From Marinomonas spartinae (GTDB lineage Bacteria > Pseudomonadota > Gammaproteobacteria > Pseudomonadales > Marinomonadaceae), in NCBI RefSeq assembly GCF_900089775.1, contig NZ_FLOB01000001.1:1-64000 (forward strand): a DNA stretch of 64,000 nt, written 5' to 3'. Position 1 is the first letter of the stretch, and each line of letters opens with the position of its first letter. Of the stretch, positions 47,080 to 56,724 are shown piece by piece. The notes under the pieces are model-generated. The model was not told where the DNA came from, searched no databases, and worked only from the letters and a program-made list of their open reading frames with translations. A program made the position numbers and the translations under genes.

Positions 47080-48222
47080 TTATTTCACCGACCCTGCGAG
47101 CAGCCCTCGTACTAAGAAGCGCTGCAGACCAAAGAACACACATAATGGAATAATAATGGTAATAAAAGCTGAAGCGGTGAGAATGCCCCAGTTCCCCCCT
47201 AGGGAGCCCATTAACTGCCGTAATTGTCCAGTTAGCACCATGTGGTCAGGACTGGTTCCAAGGAAAACCATCGCTACCAATAAGTCATTCCATACCCATA
47301 AAAATTGGAAAATGGCAAAAGACGCAAGAGCAGGAAAGGACAATGGCAAAATGATCTTTCTAAAAATATCAAAGTCTGATGCGCCGTCCACTCGAGCGGA
47401 TTCGATGATTTCACTAGGCAACCCCACAATGTAGTTGCGCAGTAAATAAATCGCCAAAGGTAAACCAAAGCCCGTATGGGCCAGCCATATCCCCACATAA
47501 GTCTTAGAGCTAACCCCGAACAGGTCCCCAATCCAGTTATAGCTTTTTAGCAAAGGAATCAACGACATTTGCAACGGTACAACCAATAAGCCAACCACAC
47601 TGGCGACTAAAATAGCGCGCCCAGGAAAACGCATCCAAGCCAAAGCATAAGCCGCAAACGCTGCGATCAAAATAGGAATCACAGTAGCAGGAATAGTGAC
47701 GGTCAAAGAGTTAATAAACGATTGCCCTAACCCATCAGCCCCCAACACCACTTTATAATTATTCAAAGTAAAATGTGGCGGTATTTCTGCCGTATAAAAA
47801 ATACGTTTGCCATTTCTTCCGCGCCACTGAGTCGGTGACGACAGCACATAATCCCCATTGGGCATAACTTGCAAGGTTTGACCATTACGTATCTGCGCCA
47901 CCTCACCCGCTTTATAAGCTTGAGGATGCAAAGAGCTATAGCCAAATTTTGATATTTTGCCTGACTTCCCATGCAAAATATTACCTTTAATGACGAAGTG
48001 ATCGCTCTCTTGCACTTGGTTTGATGGTGGCTCAGCACGATCGACCTCCATATGAGTAGAAGTTGATAATGCAGTCCACCAGCCAGACACCGCTAATTGA
48101 TCTTTATCTCGCAATGAAGAGATAAATAACCCAGCCGTCGGGATGGTCCAAATAATCACCAGAAACAGCACAGTGGCATGCGTCAAGTAAACAAGAGGTG
48201 AACGTTTTGATGAACGGATCAT
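47080..48222 (-). CDS. aglG: Alpha-glucoside ABC transporter permease AglG
   Basis: This 380-residue permease of the MalG type has an N-terminal membrane segment at about residues 12-34, then a long periplasmic insertion (about 35-150) and the remaining membrane segments. The EAA loop is ESARVDGASDFDIFRKI. The large insertion makes it about 100 residues longer than most MalG proteins, as known for AglG. It starts one base after the aglF stop. Confidence 0.88.
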   Translation of the reverse strand: MIRSSKRSPLVYLTHATVLFLVIIWTIPTAGLFISSLRDKDQLAVSGWWTALSTSTHMEVDRAEPPSNQVQESDHFVIKGNILHGKSGKISKFGYSSLHPQAYKAGEVAQIRNGQTLQVMPNGDYVLSSPTQWRGRNGKRIFYTAEIPPHFTLNNYKVVLGADGLGQSFINSLTVTIPATVIPILIAAFAAYALAWMRFPGRAILVASVVGLLVVPLQMSLIPLLKSYNWIGDLFGVSSKTYVGIWLAHTGFGLPLAIYLLRNYIVGLPSEIIESARVDGASDFDIFRKIILPLSFPALASFAIFQFLWVWNDLLVAMVFLGTSPDHMVLTGQLRQLMGSLGGNWGILTASAFITIIIPLCVFFGLQRFLVRGLLAGSVK

Positions 48223-48223
48223 A

Positions 48224-49234
48224 TTAACGACCCTCCATTTCTTGATTGGCGCGACGAATGTTCCAAATCATGATGGGAGTCACCAACACCATAATAACTA
48301 AGGCAATTACCGCACCGCGGCCAAAGTCCCCCCCCCCTCGGAACATCCAAGTAAACATTTGGTTCGCAAGTACTTGCGTGTTCCATTGGCCATTGGTCAT
48401 GGCCAGAACGATATCAAATACCTTGAGTACTAAAATCGTGATGGTTGTCCAGACAACAGCGATGGTTCCCCAAATTTGCGGCACCATAATTTTAAAGAAA
48501 ATCTGTATCCCATTCGCCCCATCTAACACGGCGGCTTCGATCGTCTCATCGGGGATGCCACGCAGGGCCGCCGATAGAATCACCATAGCAAAGCCCGTTT
48601 GTATCCAGATCAAAATAACCATCAAAAAGAAGTTGTTCCAGAATGGCATGGAAATCCAGTTTTGCGGTTCACCACCAAAAAACACCACAATGGCATTAAG
48701 CAAACCAATTTGGGTGTTGCCAGCACTTTGATAATCGTAGATAAACTTCCAAATCACCGACGCTCCCACAAACGAAATGGCCATTGGCATGAAAATCAAT
48801 GTCTTAGCAATGTTCCCCCACCAAATTCGATCCGTCATCGATGCAATCACCAACCCCAAAAAGGTGGCCGATGTTGGCACAACAACGAGCCACATCATAT
48901 TGTTACGAAACGACTCTAAAAATTCGTCGTTGCTAAACAACCAAGAATAATTCGATAACCCCACAAACTCTTTACCCGCACGGCCATAGAAGGACAAAAT
49001 GATCGAGTCAACAACGGGATAAAACAGATAAAACGTTAAAAATATAATCGCAGGGCCTAAAAACAACCAAGGCCGAATGCGAGTCGTGATTCGCAGATTA
49101 CGTGCAACAATGGTAACGGCACGATTTTTTGTCGGAAATAGTTTATCCAACAAGAAATTAGAACCGTAAAAATAAAAGGCACATACCGATACACCTATTA
49201 CCATGTACACTAATGCGGAAGCGAGCTGTTCCAT
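48224..49234 (-). CDS. aglF: Alpha-glucoside ABC transporter permease AglF
   Basis: This MalF-type permease has 336 residues from ATG 49234 (GGAGA before it); the frame to 49252 starts upstream of this. Several membrane segments are visible, beginning at about residues 6-27, with another at 55-80. The EAA loop is EAAVLDGANGIQIFFKI. It follows the binding-protein gene after a 106-base gap that has a weak hairpin (49295-49313). Confidence 0.88.
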   Translation of the reverse strand: MEQLASALVYMVIGVSVCAFYFYGSNFLLDKLFPTKNRAVTIVARNLRITTRIRPWLFLGPAIIFLTFYLFYPVVDSIILSFYGRAGKEFVGLSNYSWLFSNDEFLESFRNNMMWLVVVPTSATFLGLVIASMTDRIWWGNIAKTLIFMPMAISFVGASVIWKFIYDYQSAGNTQIGLLNAIVVFFGGEPQNWISMPFWNNFFLMVILIWIQTGFAMVILSAALRGIPDETIEAAVLDGANGIQIFFKIMVPQIWGTIAVVWTTITILVLKVFDIVLAMTNGQWNTQVLANQMFTWMFRGGGDFGRGAVIALVIMVLVTPIMIWNIRRANQEMEGR

Positions 49235-49340
49235 AAAGTCTCCAACAATCACAGCAAATTCGAAGCAAGCCTTTCGACATTATGATTAAGCCATGCCACC
49301 TCATAAAGAGGCGACACGACTCATGTCAATCATCGAGAGA

Positions 49341-50702
49341 TCAGTTCTTTTTCAGTGCATCCCAAGTTTTCTGTATATCATTGGCAACGTCTTTAGCGGG
49401 TTCACCATTGATGTAATTGACCATACCGGTCCAGAAAGCCCCTGCCCCAATACGGCCAGGCATTAGGTCTGATGCATCAAAGCGGAAGGTGGTTGCATCC
49501 AGCAAAATTTTGCCTTCACGACGCTCTATATCATTGGAATAGACAGCAGGATTTGCCTTCAAGTCGGGTGATAAGAAGCCACCTTGAGCCATCCAAATTT
49601 CATGAGCAATCGGCGAACGTAAGAAGTTCACGAAATCGTGAGCACCTTTGGAATCCTTAGTAATGGTGGCCAAGGTGCCAGCCCCTTCAACAGGTCGACC
49701 GAGGTCTTTTTTAGAAGCAAATGGAGGGAAGTAGAAGAAATCGGCATCCACTCCAACTTCCACATCCTTTGGAAAAAAGGCGGTGACAAACGAGGCTTGT
49801 TTCACCATGTAGCACTGTGGTGGAGAGGTAAATAAACCTTTGGGACTATCACGGAAATCGGTTGTCCCAACCGCTGAGGTGCCCCCATAGACAAATTTAT
49901 TATTTCGGGCAAACCAGCCAAACTCTTTAATCGCATCAACGATACGTGGATCATTAAATTTCACTTTATTGGTTACCCAGCCATCATAAACAGACGGTGG
50001 TTGCATTCTCAATAATAAATCTTCCACCCAATCGGTTGCTGGCCAGCCCGTTGCCGCGCCGGAGCCCAAACCGATACACCAAGGCGTACCACCGTCGGCA
50101 ACAATTTGTTTAGTGAGGGCTTTTAGCTGTTCCATGGTTTTAGGCACCTGATAACCCGCATCGGCAAAATTATCAGGGGAATACCAAACCAGAGACTTCA
50201 AATCTGCACGATAAAATACACCATAAAAGTGATCTTTATGATGTGGGCCTTTGAAGGTGGCTAATTTCACCCAAGACTTACCTGCCGCATAATCCTTTAA
50301 CACCCCTTCTTTGGCTTTTTCGCTAAGCGGCGTCAAATAGCCCTTGGCCGCTAAATCGGAGGCAAGACCAGGCTGAGGAAAGATAGATACATTTGGCGCA
50401 CTACCCCCTTGCGTGTCAATCACAATCTGCTGCTCAAACGAGTCAGAGCCGTCGTATACAACATCAGCCCCTGTGGCCGCTTCAAAATAGGCAATGACGT
50501 TCTCAAATCTGGTTTTTTCATCCCCTGTCCAAGGGCCAAATACGGTAATTTTCTTACCTTGTAAGTGTTCTGATTTCAAAGCATCGTAGCTAGACCAGTT
50601 AAAACGGGTATCTTTTCCAGGTGGGAAAATGAGGTCTTGAGCAAAAACAGAATGAGCAGAGAAGGACAACGCAAGCGCTGCAGCTAAAAGCGATTTTTTC
50701 AT
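49341..50702 (-). CDS. aglE: Alpha-glucoside ABC transporter substrate-binding protein
   Basis: This 453-residue periplasmic protein starts with the signal peptide MKKSLLAAALALSFSAHSVFA. The mature part resembles family 1 sugar-binding proteins, with KKITVFGPWTGDEKTRFENV, GADVVYDGSDSFEQQI and the GGTPWCIGLGSGAATGWPATDW ligand-region stretch typical of AglE. It is the first gene of the operon; its upstream gap of 412 bases (50703-51114) carries a candidate promoter and dyad. Confidence 0.9.
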   Translation of the reverse strand: MKKSLLAAALALSFSAHSVFAQDLIFPPGKDTRFNWSSYDALKSEHLQGKKITVFGPWTGDEKTRFENVIAYFEAATGADVVYDGSDSFEQQIVIDTQGGSAPNVSIFPQPGLASDLAAKGYLTPLSEKAKEGVLKDYAAGKSWVKLATFKGPHHKDHFYGVFYRADLKSLVWYSPDNFADAGYQVPKTMEQLKALTKQIVADGGTPWCIGLGSGAATGWPATDWVEDLLLRMQPPSVYDGWVTNKVKFNDPRIVDAIKEFGWFARNNKFVYGGTSAVGTTDFRDSPKGLFTSPPQCYMVKQASFVTAFFPKDVEVGVDADFFYFPPFASKKDLGRPVEGAGTLATITKDSKGAHDFVNFLRSPIAHEIWMAQGGFLSPDLKANPAVYSNDIERREGKILLDATTFRFDASDLMPGRIGAGAFWTGMVNYINGEPAKDVANDIQKTWDALKKN

Positions 50703-50785
50703 GTGGACTCCTTACAGGCATGCTCGGACGCTTCCTAGGCAGGCCTTTGTTTTTATTATCGTAAGTCGATGCTGTATTAAAAATG

Positions 50786-50843
50786 ATCTTCTATAAGCAT
50801 TAAGAAGATATTTGATTATTCACAATAAAGAAGCCAGATTCAA
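50786..50843 (-). promoter_or_regulatory. Candidate promoter and dyad of the agl operon
   Basis: On the minus strand TTGAAT (50838-50843) and AATAAT (50815-50820) are 17 bases apart. Just downstream, ATCTTCT (50786-50792) and AGAAGAT (50803-50809) form a seven-base dyad where a repressor could block transcription. It lies about 100 bases before aglE. No LacI consensus is clear. Nothing else recognisable was seen in 50844-51040. Confidence 0.35.
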
Positions 50844-51040
50844 GCGATTCACTTGCTTAATATTGTCTTAATCACAACACTTTCTCGCAAAAAGTCCGTT
50901 CGTCTATTTTGATAAATTTATATGAATTTGGGCTGAAAAATCTGTATTTCATTAATAAAGAATCGTTTTTTGTATAAAAATCAAACAAATAAAACGATAA
51001 GCACAATCATAAGTTTGCACATTTAATGTCAAATAGGCAT

Positions 51041-51066
51041 AAAAAAACGCGGCACGCCGCGCTTTT
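51041..51066 (-). terminator. Terminator of the fructokinase gene
   Basis: CGCGGC and GCCGCG form a tight GC stem with flanking A and T runs. It lies about 50 bases after the kinase stop on the minus strand and would also separate it from agl transcription. Confidence 0.85.
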
Positions 51067-51114
51067 CTAAATCGTTTAACCACATGACTTTTAAACGTCG
51101 ATGTTTTCTTATTG

Positions 51115-52089
51115 TTAAGAGAACATTGCCAAACGAGCTTGCGCCTCTTCAAAAGAGGGCAATGAGGGATAAGCTCCAAGCTTGGTAACAGAATCCGCTC
51201 CACACGCTGCGGCAAAACGAATAATATCCAATAGAGTATCTTGGCTTAATCCTGTCAGGCTGGCACGATCTGCACATTGTTGGGACAGCTGATACAACAA
51301 CCCTCCAACAAACGCATCGCCTGCGGCGGTCGTGTCTTTTACATTCATTTTCGGTGTGATGATCTCCCCTTGACCATAAGCTTTCGTGAAATAACGAATG
51401 GGATTACCGCCATCGGTCAACACAAACAGTGACACACCTGCGGCAAGGGATTCATCAATCAGGGCAAAAGGATCTGACACCAAGACCGCTAGCTCTTCAA
51501 GGCTGGCTTTCACTACATCACCACTTTGCATCCAGTCGATAACACGTTGAGTGTTCACCTTATGATCTTGCCATAAGTTAATGCGCAGGTTCACATCAAT
51601 ACTCACGATCCAATTTGCTGCTCGGGCCATACTGACGCCAGCAAGCGTTGCCTGTGTAATTGCGTCTTCAGTTAGAGTATTAGAGCAAGTATGGAACACC
51701 CCTTGCCCAGCAAACCATGCGGCATCAAAATTGTCTTCACGAAATAAAATATCCGCAGAAGGATGACGATAAAACTCAAAACTGCGTTCACCAGACGGAT
51801 CCAAACTTACAAATGCCAATGCCGTTTTAGCCTCTTTCGTCATTAACATACTAGAGGTATTCACACCATAACTGTCTAAAGAGTCTTTTAAAAAATGACC
51901 AAAAGCATCATCGCCCACTTGACCGGCAAAATGACTATTCCCTCCTAAACGGGCAACGGCTACCGCGACATTCGCTGGTGCGCCACCTGGGTATTTGGTA
52001 AAAGATTCCAACTCACCCGCTTGCGTCGCGCCGTTGGAAAGGAAATCGATAAGGGCTTCGCCGAAGGCCATTACTTTTGTTGTGGTCAT
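51115..52089 (-). CDS. PfkB-family sugar kinase, fructokinase type
   Basis: This 324-residue kinase has the N-terminal GEALIDF and GGAPANVAVAVARLGG motifs and the C-terminal TTAAGDAFVGGLLYQL, which holds the catalytic base aspartate and anion hole. The two motifs together are typical of bacterial fructokinases (ScrK). Next to an alpha-glucosidase it fits a sucrose route: hydrolysis to glucose and fructose, then fructose 6-phosphate. Other sugar kinases of the family remain possible. Confidence 0.83.
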   Translation of the reverse strand: MTTTKVMAFGEALIDFLSNGATQAGELESFTKYPGGAPANVAVAVARLGGNSHFAGQVGDDAFGHFLKDSLDSYGVNTSSMLMTKEAKTALAFVSLDPSGERSFEFYRHPSADILFREDNFDAAWFAGQGVFHTCSNTLTEDAITQATLAGVSMARAANWIVSIDVNLRINLWQDHKVNTQRVIDWMQSGDVVKASLEELAVLVSDPFALIDESLAAGVSLFVLTDGGNPIRYFTKAYGQGEIITPKMNVKDTTAAGDAFVGGLLYQLSQQCADRASLTGLSQDTLLDIIRFAAACGADSVTKLGAYPSLPSFEEAQARLAMFS

Positions 52090-52373
52090 CTTATTATTCT
52101 CTCTCGTTAATCAAGAATTTTTTCTGTCTGTTACAGGCAGAACGTTTGCAACAATCATCATGAAACTCACGACGATAACGAACAGTGACTCAGTTCCATC
52201 TCTAGGACATACCATGATGCCAGCGAGAAAGTATGACGTCGCCCCTTCATTAAATCAATTTAATTTATTTAATTCTCTATACAAAATCCGCTAATTTCGC
52301 TAATTGGTTCCCTCTGCCTTTCTTGCTAGACTGAAACATTGCTATTTATTTTTCACTATCTTTGAGAGTCACC

Positions 52374-53147
52374 ATGACAAACGCCAAATCCATCTATGTT
52401 GTTGATGACGATGATGCCATTCGTACCTTGTTAAAAACGTATCTGGAAAAACAGCAGTTTCAAGTGTTTACCGCTGAATCAGGTGAAACCTTCTTGGCAG
52501 ACTTTCCTCAGCATAGCCATGTAGATCTAGTCGTATTGGACATTATGCTACCAGGACAAGATGGCTTTTCCGTCTGTCGCTCACTCAGAGCACTGTCTCA
52601 TGTTCCAGTCATTATGCTCACCGCGAACTCAGACGAAATGGATCGCATTATTGGCCTTGAAATGGGGGCTGACGATTACCTCGCCAAACCATTCAACCCG
52701 CGTGAACTACTGGCCCGCATCAAGGCCATTTTACGTCGTATGGAACACGTTGACGTGATTGAACAAGACCACATCGCCCAGCGTTATTTTCATTTTGCTT
52801 CCTTTAGCTTAGACACTCTTTCCAGAGAATTGTCTTTTCAAGGCGAAAAAGAGTCTCTATCCGGAGCAGATTACAATTTATTAATGCTCTTTTTAGCCCA
52901 TCCAGGTGAAGTACTCAGCCGCGAGCAAATCGCCGAAAATACCCGAGGTAGAGAAAGCGCCCCACTGGATCGCTTTATCGATGTTCATATTAGTCGTTTG
53001 CGCCAACGCTTAAGAGAAGACGCACGTCATCCGCAGTTAATTAAAACAGTCCGTGGTCAGGGATACATTCTTACGGCAAACGTCCTCAGTACGGACAGCG
53101 AGTCCAATCACTTCTCTAGTATGGCATTGTCGGATAACAATGATTAA
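52374..53147 (+). CDS. OmpR-family response regulator
   Basis: ATG 52374 gives 257 residues. The receiver domain (about 5-120) has the acidic pocket DDDD near residue 11, phospho-acceptor Asp56 (VVLDIMLPG), LTAN and the lysine in YLAKPFNPREL. The winged-helix DNA-binding domain (about 145-240) ends with RTVRGQGYILT. Its stop overlaps the kinase gene by eight bases. In Pseudomonas a similar pair (GltR/GtrS) controls glucose transport; here it lies between alpha-glucoside and glucose importer genes. That regulatory role is inference. Confidence 0.88.
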   Translation: MTNAKSIYVVDDDDAIRTLLKTYLEKQQFQVFTAESGETFLADFPQHSHVDLVVLDIMLPGQDGFSVCRSLRALSHVPVIMLTANSDEMDRIIGLEMGADDYLAKPFNPRELLARIKAILRRMEHVDVIEQDHIAQRYFHFASFSLDTLSRELSFQGEKESLSGADYNLLMLFLAHPGEVLSREQIAENTRGRESAPLDRFIDVHISRLRQRLREDARHPQLIKTVRGQGYILTANVLSTDSESNHFSSMALSDNND

Positions 53148-54588
53148 AGCTCATCTGAAGCGCTGGTCCCAATCGCTCACAGGACAAATATTAATCATCA
53201 TGGCACTAGGAGTTGCCAGCGCACAGTTTATTAGCTCAACCATTTGGCTAAAACAAGTAGAATCAGATACCCAAAAGAATGTAACGGAAGTCTCCAAACA
53301 CATGGCTTTTCGTATTGCCGCCACCGTGAGTTACTTTACTTCCTTACCACAGGCTTATCGCCATATCGTCATAGATCAGTTGCAGTCCATGGGCGGCACA
53401 CGCTTTTTCGTCACACTCAACCATGAAGAAATTCGCATCAACCCTTTGCCCGACACCACCCTAAAAAACATTGTCAAAAACCAAATACGAGAAACACTTA
53501 TTAAACAACTGGGTATTCATAATGCTAAGATTGCCTTTTCCAACCCAACTGACCTCCACGTTATTAATAACCATACCCTGTTAACCGACTTACCTGATCA
53601 CTGGGGAGCACACAGTTTATTAATAAAGCCGCTAACACCACCGATTATCGTCATCCAGATTCCAATCAATAACGGGAAAAACTGGCTTTATCTCGCCACC
53701 CTCATGCCCGCTCCCTACTTTTTAAAAGGCGGCTCCGCCCTCAGCCCGGAACGCTTATTTTCCATGGCTATTTCTGTCATCACGGTCTTACTCTTAAGCT
53801 TAATAATCCTCAGACGGCTGACACGCCCTTTAGCCATACTGGCGCGGGCAGCAGAACGCTTTGGACAAGGGGATGCTAAACCAATAGACGAAGTGGGCAG
53901 TATCGAAGTTCGCAATACCGCCCATGCCTTTAACGACATGCAAGCACGTATCCAGCGCTATTTAAATGATAGAGAGCGCTTATTTGCTTCCATTTCTCAT
54001 GACTTAAAAACCCCGATTACACGTTTACGTTTACGAGCAGAAATGCTGGATGAAGACGATACCCGTGATGCCATGATCCGTGATCTTGAAGATTTAGATA
54101 TGCTGGTCAAAGGTGCCTTGCAAAGTGTTAAAGAAACCGACATTCATGAGAACCGTGTAGACGTCAACATTCCTAGGATACTGAAAGACATACAAAGTTC
54201 AGCCAATACTAGAGACACCAAGGTCACCATCAGCGGAGAGCTGGCGTCACCTTACATAGGGAAACCACTAGCCATCAAACGCTGCTTAGGGAATTTGATC
54301 GATAATGCGTTGTATTATGGCAAGGTGGCACAAATTATCCTCGAAGACAGCGAAGAAGGTTTAACCATTCGTATTTGCGACCAAGGCCCAGGCATCCCTA
54401 TTGAAAAAATTGATAAAGTTTTTCAACCCTATACACGCCTTATCTCTGATCATGTCAGCCACCCGGGCGGCATGGGGCTAGGCTTAAGTATCGCTCGCAA
54501 TATTGCCCGTGCCCACGGTGGCGAGGTGACATTAAGCAATAGAGAAACACAAGGTTTGGAAGCAACAGTATGGCTGCCGAGGCACTAA
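53140..54588 (+). CDS. Sensor histidine kinase, partner of the OmpR-type regulator
   Basis: The reading frame starts at ATG 53140, giving 482 residues. It has a membrane segment (about 15-36), a periplasmic region of about 165 residues, and a second membrane segment (about 205-224). HAMP, the HisKA box with phospho-accepting His287 (SISHDLKTPITRLR), the N box (NLIDNALYYG, 385-394) and ATP motifs DQGPGIP and GGMGLGLSI follow. All kinase motifs are intact. It overlaps the regulator gene upstream, and its stop overlaps the opposite-strand GGDEF/EAL gene by four bases. Confidence 0.9.
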   Translation: MIKAHLKRWSQSLTGQILIIMALGVASAQFISSTIWLKQVESDTQKNVTEVSKHMAFRIAATVSYFTSLPQAYRHIVIDQLQSMGGTRFFVTLNHEEIRINPLPDTTLKNIVKNQIRETLIKQLGIHNAKIAFSNPTDLHVINNHTLLTDLPDHWGAHSLLIKPLTPPIIVIQIPINNGKNWLYLATLMPAPYFLKGGSALSPERLFSMAISVITVLLLSLIILRRLTRPLAILARAAERFGQGDAKPIDEVGSIEVRNTAHAFNDMQARIQRYLNDRERLFASISHDLKTPITRLRLRAEMLDEDDTRDAMIRDLEDLDMLVKGALQSVKETDIHENRVDVNIPRILKDIQSSANTRDTKVTISGELASPYIGKPLAIKRCLGNLIDNALYYGKVAQIILEDSEEGLTIRICDQGPGIPIEKIDKVFQPYTRLISDHVSHPGGMGLGLSIARNIARAHGGEVTLSNRETQGLEATVWLPRH

Positions 54589-56270
54589 AAAAACAAGCGA
54601 CTCAAGTCTTGAGCAGGCATAGGACGATGCAAGAAAAAGCCTTGGCCGATCGTGCAGCCATAGTCCACCAGCTCATCCCATTGTTCCTGAGTCTCTATCC
54701 CTTCGGCTATCACCTCTAACGATAATCCTTTAGACAGAAAAATAATCGCTTGCGTAATGGTTGGATCCGACAAATGCTCTCCGTGACCGCCAGAAACAAA
54801 TCCCCGATCAATTTTAATGCTGTTAATGGGCATGGCTTTCAGATATCGCATAGAAGAATAACCGGTACCAAAGTCATCAATCGAAATACGGATCCCCTCT
54901 TGACGAATGTCTTCTAGCAAACTCATATTAACGGCACTGGTGTCAATAAACGCGTCTTCTGTGAGCTCTATTTCCAACCTATCTGGCGGTATGTTGTAGC
55001 GTTTCACTGCCTCCAAAAGAGAGCTTTTGAACCCCGGCGATTTAAGCTGTTTTGGAGAAACATTAAACGCAATCACGGGGCAAGCCTCATGGCCCAACCA
55101 AAAATGTAATTGCTGACAAACACGATCAATAACCCACTCGCCAAGCGGTACAATCAACCCCATTTTATTGGCCGCTGGAATAAACTCATTTGGCATACGC
55201 ATGGAGCCATCCGCTTGTGGCCAACGAATCAACGCCTCGGCCCCTACTAACTTCCCCGTCCTAAGGTCTAATTTGGGTTGATAGTAAAGTTCAAATTCGT
55301 TGTTTTGAAGGCCGAGACGAATCTCCTTCTCTAGCGTAATCGCCCGTTTTAATTTCTGTTGCAGCTCATCAGTATAAAAAGCACATCTCTCGAAGGTTTT
55401 TTTCTTACATTCATACAAGGCCATATCGGCTTTTTGCATCAGTGTGGTGCCATCCGTACCGTGTTTTGGATACATGGCGACCCCCACACTGGCTGACACA
55501 TCCAAAGTCACTGTGCCTAACATCGCCGGTTGCATCACCTCACTCAACACTTTTTCCACGGCGATTATAACACTGTCATCATCTTGGACATTTTCGAGTA
55601 ACAGTGTGAATTCGTCACCACCAATACGTGCCACGACATCGTTGTTATCTACTACGTTTAATAATCGGTAACCAATTAGTGTCAGTAATAAATCCCCTAT
55701 GTGATGACCAAGTGTATTATTTACCCCATTAAAACGATCTAAGTCGATGAAAATCACCGCAAACTGACTCTTGTTTCTTTCCGCTTTGGCAATCGCCAGT
55801 TTAATATGTTCTTCGAACAGAATCCGATTCCCCAACCCTGTTAAAGGGTCTCTTTTAAGCATCTCTGCAATCTGTCGCTCTACCTGTTTACGCTCTACGG
55901 CATGACGAATGCCTCGTTCTAATAAGCCCGCACTCATTTCGTCTTTAGGAATAAAGTCCGCTGCACCTTGGCGCATCAACGCATCATCTAGCTCAATATT
56001 CGAATGTCCTGTCAACACAATCACCGGCGTATCTAGACCAACTTTTTTAGTATGTTTCAATAAATCGATACCAGTATGCCCGCCTAAAAAATAATCCAGT
56101 AGAACAAGGTCATACTGTTGAGAGAGTAATAAATCGAGGGCTTCATCAAAATGCTGAGTATGAGTAATCTCATAGAAAGATCGTTGACTTTTATTTAAGC
56201 ACTCTTTTAACAAAATAAAATCTTGTGGATCGTCTTCAATTACCAATAACTTCAAAACCTGTCGTTTCAT
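54585..56270 (-). CDS. Receiver-GGDEF-EAL cyclic-di-GMP signalling protein
   Basis: This 561-residue protein has a receiver domain (about 5-120, phospho-acceptor LVLLDYFLGG), then a GGDEF domain (about 140-300) and an EAL domain (about 310-555). The GGDEF motif RIGGDEF is intact, so it could make cyclic-di-GMP. The EAL motifs EALIRW, NVSPKQL, DDFGTGYSS, KIDRGFV and EGIET are also intact, so it could degrade it too; which activity dominates is unknown. It lies ten bases after the single-domain receiver gene in the same direction, the output end of the upstream PAS kinase module. Confidence 0.9.
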   Translation of the reverse strand: MKRQVLKLLVIEDDPQDFILLKECLNKSQRSFYEITHTQHFDEALDLLLSQQYDLVLLDYFLGGHTGIDLLKHTKKVGLDTPVIVLTGHSNIELDDALMRQGAADFIPKDEMSAGLLERGIRHAVERKQVERQIAEMLKRDPLTGLGNRILFEEHIKLAIAKAERNKSQFAVIFIDLDRFNGVNNTLGHHIGDLLLTLIGYRLLNVVDNNDVVARIGGDEFTLLLENVQDDDSVIIAVEKVLSEVMQPAMLGTVTLDVSASVGVAMYPKHGTDGTTLMQKADMALYECKKKTFERCAFYTDELQQKLKRAITLEKEIRLGLQNNEFELYYQPKLDLRTGKLVGAEALIRWPQADGSMRMPNEFIPAANKMGLIVPLGEWVIDRVCQQLHFWLGHEACPVIAFNVSPKQLKSPGFKSSLLEAVKRYNIPPDRLEIELTEDAFIDTSAVNMSLLEDIRQEGIRISIDDFGTGYSSMRYLKAMPINSIKIDRGFVSGGHGEHLSDPTITQAIIFLSKGLSLEVIAEGIETQEQWDELVDYGCTIGQGFFLHRPMPAQDLSRLFF

Positions 56271-56280
56271 GAGACTATTC

Positions 56281-56724
56281 CTAAATTTGAAGCCATCTAT
56301 GCTTTTTAAAAAGCCAAAAGTGATATATGGAATTCATTATTTTCTCCAGCTCTTTTATATTATCTGGCTTATAAACATATGAATTCGCACCCATTTCATA
56401 ACTTCTCTCCACGTCTTCATGGGCATCGGATGTCGAGAAAATCACCACAGGTAACTGATTAAACGACTGAGCTTTCCTAAGCTTTGACAAACACAATGCC
56501 CCCCCCATTTTGGGCATATTCAGATCAAGCAGCACCAAATAATCCACCCTATTCTCAACCGCTTCGCGATGAGAGTGCGACATTTGGGACGCTATAAAGT
56601 CTAGCAACAATTCACCACTTGGAAAGGATAAAAACGAAACCGGTAAACCAATACGCTTTAACGCTGTTTTCACTAAAATAATGTCTTCGGGGTCATCGTC
56701 GACCATAATAATGCAATCATTCAT
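56281..56724 (-). CDS. Single-domain response regulator (Rcp1-like)
   Basis: This 147-residue protein is only a receiver domain. It has the acidic pair VDDDPED, acceptor YLVLLDLNMPKMGG, FSTSD and the lysine in SYVYKPDN. The long loop around residues 45-60 is typical of Rcp1-type receivers that serve phytochrome-like kinases. It has no output domain, so it may shuttle phosphate from the kinase to the GGDEF/EAL protein. It overlaps the kinase gene by eight bases. Confidence 0.88.
   Translation of the reverse strand: MNDCIIMVDDDPEDIILVKTALKRIGLPVSFLSFPSGELLLDFIASQMSHSHREAVENRVDYLVLLDLNMPKMGGALCLSKLRKAQSFNQLPVVIFSTSDAHEDVERSYEMGANSYVYKPDNIKELEKIMNSIYHFWLFKKHRWLQI

Noticed and set aside
50952..51215. 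An 87-codon minus-strand frame near the fructokinase end
   Set aside because: It runs across the kinase terminator and overlaps the kinase 3' end in another frame.
52141..52146. AACGTT core upstream of the fructokinase gene as a LacI-type operator
   Set aside because: The symmetry stops at six bases and no second copy was found before aglE, so it is not enough to call.
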